64,000 nt of DNA from Pocillopora verrucosa (GCF_036669915.1 NC_089322.1:14445678-14509677), one strand, 5' to 3'; shown: positions 35,529 through 47,190, numbered from the stretch's first letter. Program-made: numbers and translations. The notes: generated by a model from the sequence alone, not told the origin.

Positions 35529-37241
35529 CTAACATATTTTCAAAAATATGATTGAATGGAGAGTCTTTCGAAAAGTGTCTGCGAAGTCATCAGAATTCAA
35601 GCACATTTGATAGGAGGAAGGCTTTGGATCGTACACTGTCTCGTCAGACACTTCGTTCCTTCTCTTTCGTGCCACTGGCCCTTCAATCAGATCATACGCC
35701 CTTAAGCTCTTACGAGTCTTGGCGGTTTTCTTTTCCGATCGAAACGAGGACACAATCTCGATCCATCTTTGTTCATTTTCAAAGAGGTTTAATTTTTCTG
35801 CATGGTCTAGGTACTCTTGTCGATTCACCTTAAAAACTAACAAAGCTGGTTTCGCCGTTGTGTTCTTTGCCCAGTTCAAAGCTTCTTCGCTATTGTCAGT
35901 CAAATAAAATCCTGATCCACAGCTAAAGTCTCGCTTCTGTCGTCCTTGACACAAATCTATTCCACGAAATAAAATGTCGCAGGCGCTTTGATGATCTGTG
36001 CCATGAAACAGAACAACGGTTTTGCCGTCTTTGAGTGACATCAAATCGCTGAGCTTAGAGCAGATAGTGCCAGGAGCGAGGGATTCCTCCGTCACGAAGT
36101 TTAGAATATTGACTTGCCAAACCTGATTGGCAATTTCTTCTTCCAGGTCGATATTCCTTGGGAGCTGAAACCAGGAATTTGTTAAATTGCTTTGTAAAGG
36201 GAACCTGAAAGTCACTGGAGACAGCAACAGATTATATTTGAACTCGTCTTTGATATAAATTTCTGCCAATTCGCACACATCGATATGTTGATGCAGATTT
36301 CGTGCGCGCGCCATAATGGTTTCAACGGCTGAACTCAGAGGATCAAAACCAATAGAGGCAAGTAATTCTTTGCTAGGACAGCTTTTGTCGACCAAGCCAA
36401 CAGATTCATAGTTTTTTCGAAGGAAAGTCACGATCCAGTCACAGAGTGTAAGATGATCGCGGTCTTCTAGCGGCACATCTTCCAAGCGGTCAAGGAAGTC
36501 TACACGAAGACCGAGCAATGCGCTAATACGATCCCAATTTGAAAGAAATCTCAGGACGTCATCTTCCAACATTTCAAACTTAGACTTTTCTTTCTCCTTT
36601 AAGGCTTTGGCGAGGGAACTTTTCAGGCGATCTTGGTAATTTAGGTCAGTTGCTAGCTTTTCACGATCGAAGTGGCTTCGTTTGTGAATAAAGCTTCGAT
36701 ACTCCTTGATAATTTCTTGGGCGCTGAGGATGGCATGTTCAAAATCTTGAAAATCTTTGTACCTCAGGTTATCTCGCTGCCGTATGAACTGAATTCTACG
36801 AAGCCAGAGTTTACATGTGAGCGACTGGACTTCAAGTTGCGTTACTAGAGAGATTTCTGTCTGAAATTCAAGCATTTCGATAGGAACGAAAACCTGAAGT
36901 TTGCTTTCCTCCTCTTTAGCAGAGCCTTCATCTTTTCTGCCTTCCAGGGAAATCTTTCTTTTGTCAGCTTCTTCTTTGAGAAATGTTCTCCACGCAACCT
37001 CGATCCTTTTTTCAGCATACTGAATCCTCTTTTCTGCCTCGAGACGGGGAATTAGTTCTCGAAGCTTTTTGTCTTTCGGCGCTAAGCTTTGAAGATGAGA
37101 TGAAAGGCATTCGTCGTACTTGCCATCAAGACGGGTTTCTGAGAAACTATTTTCGCGGCTACTGAATTCAACTGGCTGAAGTTTGGTCAATTCTTGATGT
37201 ACCTGGACGGATGGTGACCCTGCAGTCGAAGAAGTGGCCAT
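35529..37241 (-). CDS. Intact DUF3990-like (ADP-ribosyltransferase-fold) protein
   Basis: Single-exon frame of 570 residues from ATG at 37,241. Residues 1-400 form a mostly charged, helical region with coiled-coil potential at about 55-115 and 165-225 and no family I can name. Residues about 409-568 match the pattern of DUF3990, a predicted ADP-ribosyltransferase-like domain: LFHGTD with H413, GSGFYLT with Y446, EEALNWA, YDLIEGPVA (516-524) and a late Gln (Q545) followed by a DFADTFRKTL helix. An H-Y-Q/E arrangement would fit an NAD-binding ART fold. No signal peptide or membrane segment is seen, so a cytosolic or nuclear site is likely. It is the only unbroken member of four copies here. Transferase activity is inferred from the motif pattern only; a 5' noncoding exon is possible. 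Confidence 0.8.
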   Translation of the reverse strand: MATSSTAGSPSVQVHQELTKLQPVEFSSRENSFSETRLDGKYDECLSSHLQSLAPKDKKLRELIPRLEAEKRIQYAEKRIEVAWRTFLKEEADKRKISLEGRKDEGSAKEEESKLQVFVPIEMLEFQTEISLVTQLEVQSLTCKLWLRRIQFIRQRDNLRYKDFQDFEHAILSAQEIIKEYRSFIHKRSHFDREKLATDLNYQDRLKSSLAKALKEKEKSKFEMLEDDVLRFLSNWDRISALLGLRVDFLDRLEDVPLEDRDHLTLCDWIVTFLRKNYESVGLVDKSCPSKELLASIGFDPLSSAVETIMARARNLHQHIDVCELAEIYIKDEFKYNLLLSPVTFRFPLQSNLTNSWFQLPRNIDLEEEIANQVWQVNILNFVTEESLAPGTICSKLSDLMSLKDGKTVVLFHGTDHQSACDILFRGIDLCQGRQKRDFSCGSGFYLTDNSEEALNWAKNTTAKPALLVFKVNRQEYLDHAEKLNLFENEQRWIEIVSSFRSEKKTAKTRKSLRAYDLIEGPVARKRRNEVSDETVYDPKPSSYQMCLNSDDFADTFRKTLHSIIFLKIC

Positions 37242-38734
37242 GCGAAATATCTAGAAAGGAAGAATCGAATGTAAAATCTTAGTAACTATCCTACATGTTG
37301 GAATAGAGATAGAATTGCGTCTCGTGATGGGAGTTTTGTGAACGACGTGTCCAATCAAGTTTGGCGTCAACAAACGTGGGGAGAAAACACATTCCAATCA
37401 TCCCTTTCGGAGAAATAGGCTCTGTCATAGCCTTCTTGAATGACCATATCCATGACCACATAAAGAATTAAATTCTCTTGACATTGCAAAACGTGTCAGC
37501 CAATGAGGATATCGAGTGATCTCATTTCCGGTGGAGTGAATACACTCCAGCTTTTCTCGGAATCGAGCCAGTAGACGACTACTGACCCGGAAACGACCAT
37601 TGCATGGGGATTTCAACATAATGTTTCAACATAAATATTTCATTCAAATAGGGATGAAAACATTCCATTTACAAACTTAAAAAAGTTCCTATTGGACAGA
37701 TTAAGATTATGCGTTGGCGAGTGTTACGGCATAGTTTAACCGACAGAAAGAACACTACAATCCTACAATTCCAACTACTTTATTAAATGATGAATATGTT
37801 CTTAATACGGAGCGAATCCTAAAGGCAATACAGAAATTATCCTCAATAAACTTACTCCATAGGGTTTTTTGAACGCGCTAGATCTGGGTGCAAACATAGA
37901 GCGAGCTTTTAAAGTGTCAATAGGCAAAACAAATATGGCGGCTCGAAACGATCGCACGATTTTATGTGATGGGATCCAGGTTATCCAGCAACTACACCAG
38001 TACAATTCATAGGTCCTCTACGTCTGAAAAAGAAGTCAACCGAAAAGAAAATACCGTGGGAAAAAATGCCAAAAGGCGACGGATTCGAAAGTTTACGCAC
38101 GCTCAGATATAGATCTTGGCGAATTTCTATTCCATGACGTAATGTTTGGCGACAAAGAAAGTAGGGAGCTTATCGAGTAAGGTTTGTCGCGTTTCCTTCG
38201 GTGGAATTTCCCAAGATATGCTGGACCGTTAAACATATTTGTGCCCTTCCTGATGACTGGTGAGTAAAAAAATTCAAAAAGACCAAATTTGAGATAGAGG
38301 AGGAAAATACAACATTGCAAAAAGCGAGGAAACTCCCTTTATAGCCTCTATTTTTTCGGCTTTTAAATGATTGGCAGGACAAGTTTCCCAAATTGTGAAA
38401 ATTTTGAGAGATTTCACCGAAGCAAATCGAAGAAAATTAGAGGCAAAACAAAATTATTACTTGCGAGCGCCTCCCTTCGTGGAGCTTTAGCTTAATAACG
38501 AAAATCATTTTGTTAATATTTACTACAGCAAACGATAGTCCAAACCTTGCTCATCATCTTTTGGTGGCTTTTAGTGACCTTGAAAAGCCAAGACATAAAA
38601 ACTTTCTTGAAGACAGAACGCGGGCGCGCGTGCCAACATCGCGCAAAAAAACCATACGGCCTCCTTAGGCCTACTACAGACCACCACAGCCTATGACTTA
38701 ACTCACCATTGACACGCCAAAACTCGCCATTGAA
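37242..38734. other. Spacer with a transposon relic
   Basis: No convincing gene. The stretch 37,720-37,860 (tttaaccgacagaaagaac ... gagcgaatcctaaaggcaa) is related to 44,640-44,770 inside the short LTR element, so it is probably a decayed copy of the same or a related transposon. Confidence 0.5.
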
Positions 38735-39640
38735 TCGCACTATTGAGATCAATGCTCACACCTTCACTCCAGAATTTTCGGGCGCTTTTATCCTTATACT
38801 GGCTGGACGACGATAAGGAACCACTTGCGAATCTGAGAAGCCAATACTGCATTACATAGGTGGCGTTAAGAGAATTAAGGGATGTTGACCATTTAAACCG
38901 AGATTCCTGAAATTCGGGCGTAAATAGTTAGTTCTGTGTTTCTGTTTACAACCATAGAAACGCGTTTTTTTTTTCGAGGCGTAGCCGAGAGCAACTCTAG
39001 CTTCTTGAGCCAATTGTTTCGTTTATGACGGATGCACAGTACTCAAAACACTTTCAAAGGTCTGGAAAATGAAGCTACGTTTTCTTGTAATGGATTCCTA
39101 CCTACATTAATCGTGAAAGAAAAACCAAGATAAATTTGTTACTTAATTTGTTACAACTTACGTTGTCGCATCTATTTAAGTCAAGGATTCGTTTTAGGAG
39201 AGAGCAATACAGAAATCCGGTATTGAACTCTGCAACCTATCTATGAATATGACATTTTCCCAACAGGAACAAGATGTTTCTTTGCTTAATTAAACTTCTG
39301 TTTTTTTTTTTTTTCGACAAGCTCTTTCACAGTCTAGTTATATTTCGTGCAACAATTCTACGCTATTTCTGCAATTTTGCATCTCGACTTGTCTGTAAGC
39401 CCCATCTTGGGGAAATTCAGCAAATATGGTATATTGTGTATTGTGGCTAATTCCATTCGGAATTTTAGTGCGTCCAATACCCTATCTTTTGACCAACCGG
39501 TTTACAGATGAATGTGAATATCCATGATCTAGATTTGAAGAGATTATGTAGAGGGCAATACGAGATTTGGCACTGCACTCCTTCGAACGTCAGGCATTAA
39601 TTAACAATTGGTTCATGCTTTAGCGTGCACTATACAATAA
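38735..39640. repeat. Secreted-gene locus flank, copy I (no exon)
   Basis: Matches the sequence upstream of the signal exon at 47,330-48,600 and 57,580-58,490 in the same orientation: cactattgagatcaatgctc, cagaattttcgg, gctggacgacgataagg, then ttcgaacgtcaggcattaat. The homology begins just after where exon 1 should be, so the coding exon is missing from this copy. Confidence 0.75.
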
Positions 39641-39689
39641 TCATGTCACACTCATGGTCATGGGTAATCATGTAACGTATGAACCAGGT

Positions 39690-40030
39690 GCATGATTTCT
39701 GAGTTTTTACACGTTTAGAAATAAATTGTCAGTTCCACTTACTGTCATGACCATTTTTTTCTTCGTTCAATGTATAGTAAAACAATTATTAGATTCGGTT
39801 TTGTGATATCCATGATAATAAAGGTCTCGGTAAGGTTATCAGGCTCAGCCTTCGGCTTCAGCTGATAATTCCTACCTCGACTCTCATTATTCTGGATATC
39901 ACAAAAACCTAATCCAATAATTGTTTATAATCATACGAGTAATAACAAATTCGGGCGACCGCGCAGCGGGAGTCCAATTTGTTTATCACGAGTATGATTA
40001 CAGGCCGAATTGAACGTCACCAATTAATCA
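39690..40030. repeat. Composite palindromic repeat, copy 1
   Basis: Runs from the gtttttacacgtttagaaat motif through the MITE (39,775-39,935) to tcacgagtatgattacagg. The last part (ataatcatacgagtaataac ... gtttatcacgagtatgatta) is a second foldback. The same composite recurs at 51,735-52,045. Confidence 0.7.
39775..39935. mobile_element. MITE-like inverted-repeat element, copy 1
   Basis: Long terminal inverted repeats: aaaacaattattagattcgg...gtgatatcc on the left and ggatatcacaaaaacctaat...caataattgttt on the right, about 45 bp each around a short variable centre. No coding capacity. Confidence 0.65.
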
Positions 40031-40384
40031 TAAATATTACAATTTCCGAGAAGAGAAGAATAGCCGAGTTATGAAAGAAGCGGTAAATTTGCATTGAAAG
40101 ACCGTCAAATGAGGCGTAAAAACTGTTTAATTTAAACTACAACTTTGAATGCGATTGGTGGATTATAACTTCAACTTCATATGTGATTGGTTGATTTAAA
40201 CTACAACTTTAAATGTGATTGGCTTATTGAACTGTCCGATGACAATCTATCCAATAACAAGCTGTCCGATGACACTGTTCCATAACAACTCGGCAAGTGA
40301 ATTAGTGGAAAATAGTAGTTTTTTAAACCAATCACAATCAAGGAAATTGTAATTTTTAGATTAAAATTGTTATCACTTCAAGTT

Positions 40385-42330
40385 ATCAGGTATTGTGGCG
40401 CATCGAGTTTGTTTTTCGTTCGAGAGTCGAAAATACCAGGTCGAGGGTCTCGGGCGACATGTCTCGGGTTTTGTAATAGAAAAGTGATGAAACGCTTAGG
40501 AGATTAAGACAAGTGTTTTCTGTTTAGTTCACACAGAGTTGCTCGCTAATTATCACCTTTAAAAATAATAATAGTCATAAAAAATTTTAAAAACGGTCGT
40601 AGGAGTTTTTTTTTCGCCAAACAGCGATGGCGGATAGTATAGCTTGACAAAATTCCGCCATAACTTGGGAAAATAAAACGAGAAATCAACTGTTGAAATT
40701 CAGGGATCGCACTCGACAGAGATTAGATATTCGAGAACTTCTCACTTTACCACTCTTATTGGTAATTAATCCGCAATTAAAGCACATGACATACATTCAG
40801 ATACAATCAAACTCGTTTATTCGCCATCTTCATCTTCATTTATTTATTCGCAGTTCAAATATATGATATTTATAATGGTAAATTTGCCTTAGTGGAGGGC
40901 AATTTGGGCTGATTCATATGCGTGATTTCAAAATTCAACGAGCGCGCAGCACGAGTTCGATTTGAAATCACAAGTATGATTTCAGACCAAAATTGCTCAA
41001 CCCGAGGTTCAATTATCACTTTATTACATCTATTCTGGAATCGCTTAAATACAGGACTTGGTTAATTCAAATATTTTATTGATGCAGTACTGAGCTGGTT
41101 TGAAATTAAATTCATCCATTTTGGGGGGGGGGGGAATTGACAGTTTTGGAAACAAAAGAAGCAAAATTTGCCACATGATACTCTTTGTCTCACATTTTCC
41201 TGCAATTTGATCGGCAACTTTAAACAAGCCTTGAAATTTGATTGGTTGTTTTGTTTTTAGTGTAGCCTCCTAATTGGCTGGGAAAAAGATGCGATTTAAA
41301 GCAAAGAATGGTGCGATTCGTGAATAAATCGCACCAATTAGAGCCAATCAGATTACAGGGACCATCAGTGATTTCAAAATGGGTGTAATAAAGGAAATAA
41401 AACCCTTGGGGCGACTAGTATGTCGGCTGATAATGTCCGCGACAAAGATATTGTACGAGAAATAAATATTTGGCCCAGAAACAAAGCTACAAGGGCCAAA
41501 GTGAAATCTTGAGGACAATCTCTCAGCTGAACAATTACGCGAAGCTTCGGTAAATAACACCTGTAGTCGCTCTGTGGCTGGTGGCGAAGTGCATGCAAGG
41601 TTTGCGGCTTCAAGGCCGAACGCACTTAATTCAACCAATTATAAACTGTCAGTTTAGCAATTGTACAATTAATCATAAATGGCGAGATTTTATAATTTTT
41701 CGCCAGCTTCGCTTGATGGTATATTTTCAGTGAGGGAAAATAGAAGCCGTCGAACTTATTGACGCACGTGTGATTGTTGAGACAGTTTTGTTGAAACTTT
41801 TTCAATCAGTGCCCTCCAAAGTGACAGTAATAGTAATAGAGTTTATATTCTTGGACACAAAAATGTTTTGGGCCTATCTCAAAGCTAATTTTAACCTTCG
41901 CCAATTGGCACAGGCTGAAAGGAGTCTGAGTCGGAGCCAAGACATATTCATGCCCCATAACATAAACTCTATTGCGAACTATAAACATTAAAAAAAACAA
42001 ATGAAAACTTAAAAACCCAAAACATCTTTCCCTACTTGAGCATCTGGTCAGAACGCTCAGAGCATTTTTGGTAACGAAAGGAAACAATGGTTTCTTTGTC
42101 AGTAATTGCACGTAAGTACTGTAACAAGATTGGACATGATTGGCGACTTTGTCCCAATGCCGCTCGGATTTCTTCAGGATGCGAAGGCTGGGGAAAAGAA
42201 AGCTAGTTTTGCCAATAATTATGGCGGGATTTCCCGGATTTATATGCTATATAAATAGGGGCTATATTTCACAAAGATCGTACAGAACAAAGCCTTGTGT
42301 TTTTTTTTTTTTTTTCACAAATTCCAGAGC
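40385..42330. repeat. Diverged copy of the receptor-array spacer
   Basis: Several blocks follow unit order and orientation: ggcgcatcgagtttg (as 2,776), gcgatggcggatagtat, the ctcgacagagattagatatt block, the 41,390-41,640 block matching 3,064-3,300, and the 41,790-42,300 block matching 3,930-4,400 (ccaaagtgacagtaatagta, gtacagaacaaagcc). Intervening sequence is unrelated, including another foldback near 40,905-41,000. No receptor exon is present. Confidence 0.7.
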
Positions 42331-43211
42331 AATATCTGCAGTATAAAATAGCGAAGTATAAGCCAGAGAGCACTATAAGGCATCAAGGCTGAACGGTAGG
42401 AGGCTTGGAAACGAATTTGCCTCGTTCCCGTGTTGACTATCTGTTTCTGTTTATCTGTTTCTATTCTGCAATTCTTCACGAAAGAGCATGCCTCCACTCA
42501 ATCGAAAAAACTTTAAAACTCTCAAGAAAACATCAAAAATATTTTTGGGCTATTCGTATCGATTTACGCCTGAGATGTCGAGAATTCCGTTTTTTTACCT
42601 ATTTCTTCTCAAGAATTTTACATTATGCGATGCCTTGAAGGTATAACTGTCTTCGACATGAAAAAGATAAGCTCTCCCTGGGTAACTTGAATCCCGCTTT
42701 GAAGTGCCGTTTTGTACTCATCTGCAGAGTAGCTCGTCACAAACCAGTTGAAATTAAATCCTCTTTTTATTATATTTTGACCCGTTGTGATTGTTTAAGA
42801 AAGTTTCACCCCCAACAGACTAGAGATCAGTGGTTGAGGATCTTTAGCTAGTATCAAAATCAACAAATTTCCCAATTTTATTCCACTGTTTATTGCTTAA
42901 ATTTCCGTTTCTATTTATTTCGGGTAATGAATCAGTGTCACTAAATATCCTTAGATTGACCATATTATTCCAAACTTTTCTTGTTTTTGTTATTGTTGAT
43001 TGTTGTTGCTGAGATCACAATATTTCTGACGTTTCTACAGACACTTGCATTCATAGTGAGAAAATTACTTTAATTATCTAGCTCTTTTAGCTGAAGAAAG
43101 CAATAACCTTTCCTGGTTAATTAAAACATTAAACGTGGTCCCAGTTTCTTAATCCCTTAGCCAGAAACTGATGAAAAGTGTTGCTATGATCGACTTCATC
43201 TCGGCCAAAGC
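42331..43211. other. Spacer with no recognised feature
   Basis: AT-rich interval downstream of secreted-protein gene 1. It would contain that gene's 3' UTR; several tttatt (AATAAA on the minus strand) hexamers near 42,770-42,920 are possible polyadenylation signals. Nothing else is recognised. Confidence 0.4.
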
Positions 43212-46200
43212 TCAGACGAAAAGTGCATAAACTTCAACGCATACAGTGCCATCATTATCTCCTTCGGTGGAGTTCATTAGATCCTCGCCATACCACAAGC
43301 GTAACTGTTGGTTCAAGGCAACGGGGGTGGGGTTGAGAGACGACAATATCAACTCTGGAGATAATGAGTTATATGTAGGAATTTTGGACCACTTAGCATT
43401 ATCACGTACAATGAGCTGGCTTGGTGGCAAAATTATTTGGTCAGTCGAGGTTGTTATGACAACATTAACCGATTCCCGTACCAAGGCATTCGAGCCACAG
43501 CCCCAGTAAGACCAATAGGAGACTTGTCGTGTGTTACACGTTACATAACCGTACAGGTGAACCAGCTTTACGGCAGCCAGCCTTTTAGAACCAGTTTTAG
43601 CCGTAAAACTGCCAAATCGGTTGTTCTTGGCGCCGAAACAAACTGGAGAGGTATTTTGCTTGTGCCAAAAAGCTGTAGAATAAATAAAAAATCATTTTTT
43701 ACAAAAAATGTTGTTGTTCATCGTGGTTTTATAGATAAATGAATATTTAATCGTTTGTCTCACGATGTAAGAATCAAGGTGATAAAAAATGAAGATCGTG
43801 ACGTTTCAACTGCGATACTGCTAGTCTTCCTTAGGCGACGAGGTCGAAAGTTTAAGTGTCGCTATTCATAGCAGCTTAGTTTGTTTTCATTGGTGTGTCC
43901 ATTGTCAGGAGCATAACAGCCACATTATCTTGGCAAGTGACGCTAGAAATATACTTTAAAGATCAGTGCTAATGCCCAGAGGTTATATTTGATGCCACTA
44001 GAGAACGGCAATAATGCAAGTTGTGCAACTTGTGCAACTTGTTGTGCAACTTGTGCAACTTGTTGTGCAACTTGTGCAACCAATTAATATCGACATAGCA
44101 ACCTCCCGTTGACAGAAACAAAAGGGTTATCAACTATATGAACGGTACTAGGTTAAATTTTCTTGGCACTGAAATAGTTGCTTAAGTCCAATCAGCGATT
44201 ATAAAACCTGACCCTGAGCAAGTGAACACTGTGAGAAGATGTGTAAACTGATTTCTGCAACAAGTTAAACCACCTACGCCCAACATCGCGAATGAAATGC
44301 CAAAAAGCCCTTAAAGATCTTAAACAGGATGAAACTATCGAGACCCTACCAGCCGACAAAGGTCGTATCAACGTAGTTCTAGATGACGACACCTGATATT
44401 ATAAAATGAAAACATGGATTAAGACAGGTGTAGTCGCGTATCTTAAGTATGCATTCACCATGGGAATGGATTGGCATGACTGCATGACTGTATGTTAACT
44501 ATGAATATTAATATTGTGAAATATATTTAACTGATATGAATATTAATCTAAGTGCGTTGTAAGTCGTGACAGTATAACCGGATAAAATGATAGACTTGAC
44601 ATTTGTGAAGAGGATTTAAAGGATATATAGGATTTCAGAGATGTTACGGTGTAATTTAACCGACAGAATGAACACTATTCTCCAACAAACCCAACTACTG
44701 TATTAAAAAACTTGCAATATTCTTACTAAGGAGCAACTCCTAACGGCAGTACAGTAAACTTACTAAAGCATTGACAAAAACTATTTGACGCAATTGTTTA
44801 TGGGTGTGGCACTAAGGAATAGGACAAAGGTCTTTTTGCGGTGTTAGATAGACTTAGATGAGTGGGGTGGGGTTAACAGTTCTTGGCGACAAGTGCGAGT
44901 TCGGAGGTCCAAGCTTCCAGAATTGAGGAGAGAGAGAGAGAGATTGTTCCTAATGAAGAGGTTCGTGAAAGGGACTGGTGAAGGGAGTTCAAAGGAGAGG
45001 CGTACGTAGACGAGAAGAGAGGCGCTGTTTTAAAGTCTCCTAAAATTGGTGATGTAGTGCTCCTGAGGGCGGAGAAAAATAACAAACTGCCAAGTTTTTT
45101 CCGCCATGGTCCTATAAAAGCGGTTCACAAGATAGAGAGTGAGAGCACGGTCCGGAATGACTCAGGAGTGGAACTTAGGCGCAATTCAGCTTTTTTTTAA
45201 AATTGCCATACCCCAGGAAGGTTCCAACAGCTCGGTAGAAAACGGAGGAAATGGAAATGCTTTTGCAGACGCTGGGAAAGAACATGGGAAAGGCACATCA
45301 GACGCGGAAGTAAACATGGAAAATGAACGAGTAGATGTTGGCTATAAGGATCAAGAGATTCGACAGCATCAGGAGATGCTGCAAGATTTAAGGGCTTTGT
45401 TTTGAACTAAGGAGTATTGTAAATAAGGATTTGGTTTCATAGCGACTGATCTACTATTATAAGTCGTGAAGGACGCTTTTGTGCTATTCTTGGAGTGCAT
45501 GCCTATTTTTGTAAATATTTGGAGTTTTGTTAAGTGCTGGACGATAAAGATCATGTTAAGTGTCCTTGTGAGAAAAGGAAGGAATGCAGTATCGTATCTT
45601 AAATTATGCACTCATCATGGGAATAGACGGGCATAACAGCATGCCTATAAATAAAATTGTTGTGAATTGTATTGAAGTGATGTGAATATTGATTAAAGTT
45701 TGTTGTAAGTGGTGACCATATAACCGGAATACTGAGAGACATAACAACAGATTCCTACCAACTCCTCAACAAAGACTCACGAAAACTCACTGATAAAATG
45801 CTCACCTAAAAACGAAGTGGCCATCTGTCGGAAACAATATACAACAAAATCATACCTAGGCACAAACGGCCACTTGGGATCTTCGGCATATCTAAGATAC
45901 ACAGAGCTGGGATACCATTAAGATCCATTGTATCATGCGTGAACACCTCGCTTTCAACCTGTCTGCTTAGTTAGCTGAAATCCTGTCTCTACTGACGGTA
46001 AACCCTTTAACTCCCATGGGAGACCAAGACATAATTTTTCCCTTCAATATCCATAGAATTTCAAGCAGATAAGTGATGAGATTAAAAAGAAATATTAATT
46101 AGGGGATTATTAGTTGATCCAGTAACAAATTCTCCGAACTTAAGTCGTTAGAATTGTACAGCATCCAGTAAGGAGAATTACTAATGAGATATTGAGAGTG

Positions 46201-47190
46201 AAAAGGTTAAGTCAAATTACAAGGTCACCAACCCTGCTTATTTTGTGTCCACTATTAGCCACCAAGAATTACAAGTCAACAAAATCATGGTTTTCTTCGA
46301 CGTAGAATCGCTTTTTACTAACGGGCGTTACGCAAACTTCCCCGCTGTAGGATGATTCTTGTCTTGCTGAACGTGCGACAACTTGCACAAACTACCGACC
46401 TCTTTATATTAGGGTGATTTGTTATTATCAACCGAGTTGATAACGTAAATGGGCTAACGTAAAGATTTTCAAAGTTGACGTTTCAGGCGTTGGCCAACGT
46501 CAGAGCATCATTATCATCATCATTCATTCTCCGCGGTACACAATTTTTCCTGACTTCCTCTTTACACAAAACAACTACATGCAATTTACGTGAGAAATTG
46601 AGGAAGACTGAAAACTTCCCTTCCTGGACTTCCCGGTAGGTCGTGACGAGGACACTGCGAACATCAATTGACTAGAAAGCGACGCATACCGACAGATTAA
46701 TGGATCAGTTATCCCATAATGGTGTATATAAGTGACGCTTTAGACCAAGACTTACGCCTGTGAATTCTCTCAAACATTGGCTTCGGTGTGAGCGTGTGGT
46801 GAATGAGATCATTTTATTTATTTTGAATCGGCCTATCAAACTGTTGTGACGCTAAATTGTCCTCGCTGTAACGGTAGATGTGTCCCTAAGCGCAACGGCA
46901 TCGACCGTGTGACCAACTGGCTGTATAAACAGCCTGAAACTATAATTAAGTATATCAATTAAACATATACGGCTCATGCGAATCGGACTTGAATCGAGAC
47001 TTGCAGAATTCCATACAGGAAACTGCACAGCCGTGCAAAAACACGTACTGCGCGAGTAAATGACTAGAGTACTTCGTTTTAAAAGTAATCGGTCTGACAC
47101 AAGGAAATGAGTAAACTTACCTTCAGCACTTCTCTTCACGGCCAACAACTCAAGAATTGAAACGGACAAGAAAATGAAAATAGATTTCAT
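43212..47190 (-). CDS. Small secreted four-cysteine protein, gene 1 (2 exons)
   Basis: Predicted 176-residue extracellular protein of a family I do not recognise. Exon 1 is 47190-47121 and encodes a signal peptide (MKSIFIFLSVSILELLAVKR). It ends at GAAG|gtaagt in phase 1. Exon 2 is 43672-43212 with acceptor ttctacag|CT; its frame is open to the TGA. The body carries VCFGAK, LVHLYGYVTC, YWSYWGCGS, then LRLWYGEDLMNSTEGDN and a final CVEVYALFV. Four cysteines match those of gene 2 and could form two disulfides. The 3.4-kb intron is filled by antisense Penelope and LTR-element sequence. The exon pairing is inferred from matching phase and from the conserved gene 2; the pairing with the 52.6-kb signal exon is an alternative. 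Confidence 0.7.
44015..44080. repeat. Short tandem repeat of ttgtgcaac
   Basis: Alternating cttgtgcaa and cttgttgtgcaa blocks repeated over 66 bp with a period near 21 bp. Minisatellite-like. Confidence 0.8.
44429..45746 (+). mobile_element. Short LTR retrotransposon (Ty3/Gypsy-like), internally deleted
   Basis: Two direct repeats, 44,429-44,601 and 45,585-45,746, begin TG and end CA (tgtagtcgcgtatctt / tgcagtatcgtatctt at the left; both carry ataaccgga near the right end). A purine-rich tract agaaaaggaagga directly precedes the right LTR. The 983-bp interior keeps only an integrase C-terminal-like frame (about 45,042-45,200: IGDVVLLRAEKNN...LRRNSAFF), as in Gypsy elements. A flanking ACAG (44,424-44,427 and 45,747-45,750) may be the target-site duplication. 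LTRs have diverged, so it is not young. No gag, protease or RT remains. Confidence 0.65.
46001..46210. mobile_element. MITE inserted in the Penelope fragment
   Basis: About 210 bp with imperfect terminal inverted repeats (aaccctttaactccc / gagtgaaaaggttaa). The interior includes gaccaagacataatttttcc and ggggattattagttgatcc, shared with the relics in the receptor array. It interrupts the Penelope RT between the KIHRAG and FDVESLFTN motifs. Confidence 0.6.

Larger units (their letters stand above)
43795..46365 (+). mobile_element. Penelope-like retroelement fragments, interrupted
   Basis: Three plus-strand reverse-transcriptase pieces in the right order: ALKDLKQDETIETLPADKGR (44,298-44,428), a LYGLPKIHKPG-type segment read as IFGISKIHRAGIPLRSIVS (about 45,850-45,960), and VFFDVESLFTN (about 46,280-46,330), which is the palm motif of this class. 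A gtgacgtttcaactgcg block at 43,800 resembles the terminal region of such elements. Stops and shifts are common; it is dead. Two insertions split it: the LTR element and the MITE. Confidence 0.65.

Noticed and set aside
38513-38752. Minus-strand 79-codon ORF near the flank copy
   Set aside because: No conservation with other copies of this segment and no recognisable domain; likely chance.
46850-46950. Cys-rich plus-strand frame (NCPRCNGRCVPKRNG), also near 56,880
   Set aside because: Looks like a zinc-knuckle motif but lies inside the repeated intron segment, is broken in the other copies, and has no longer ORF around it.
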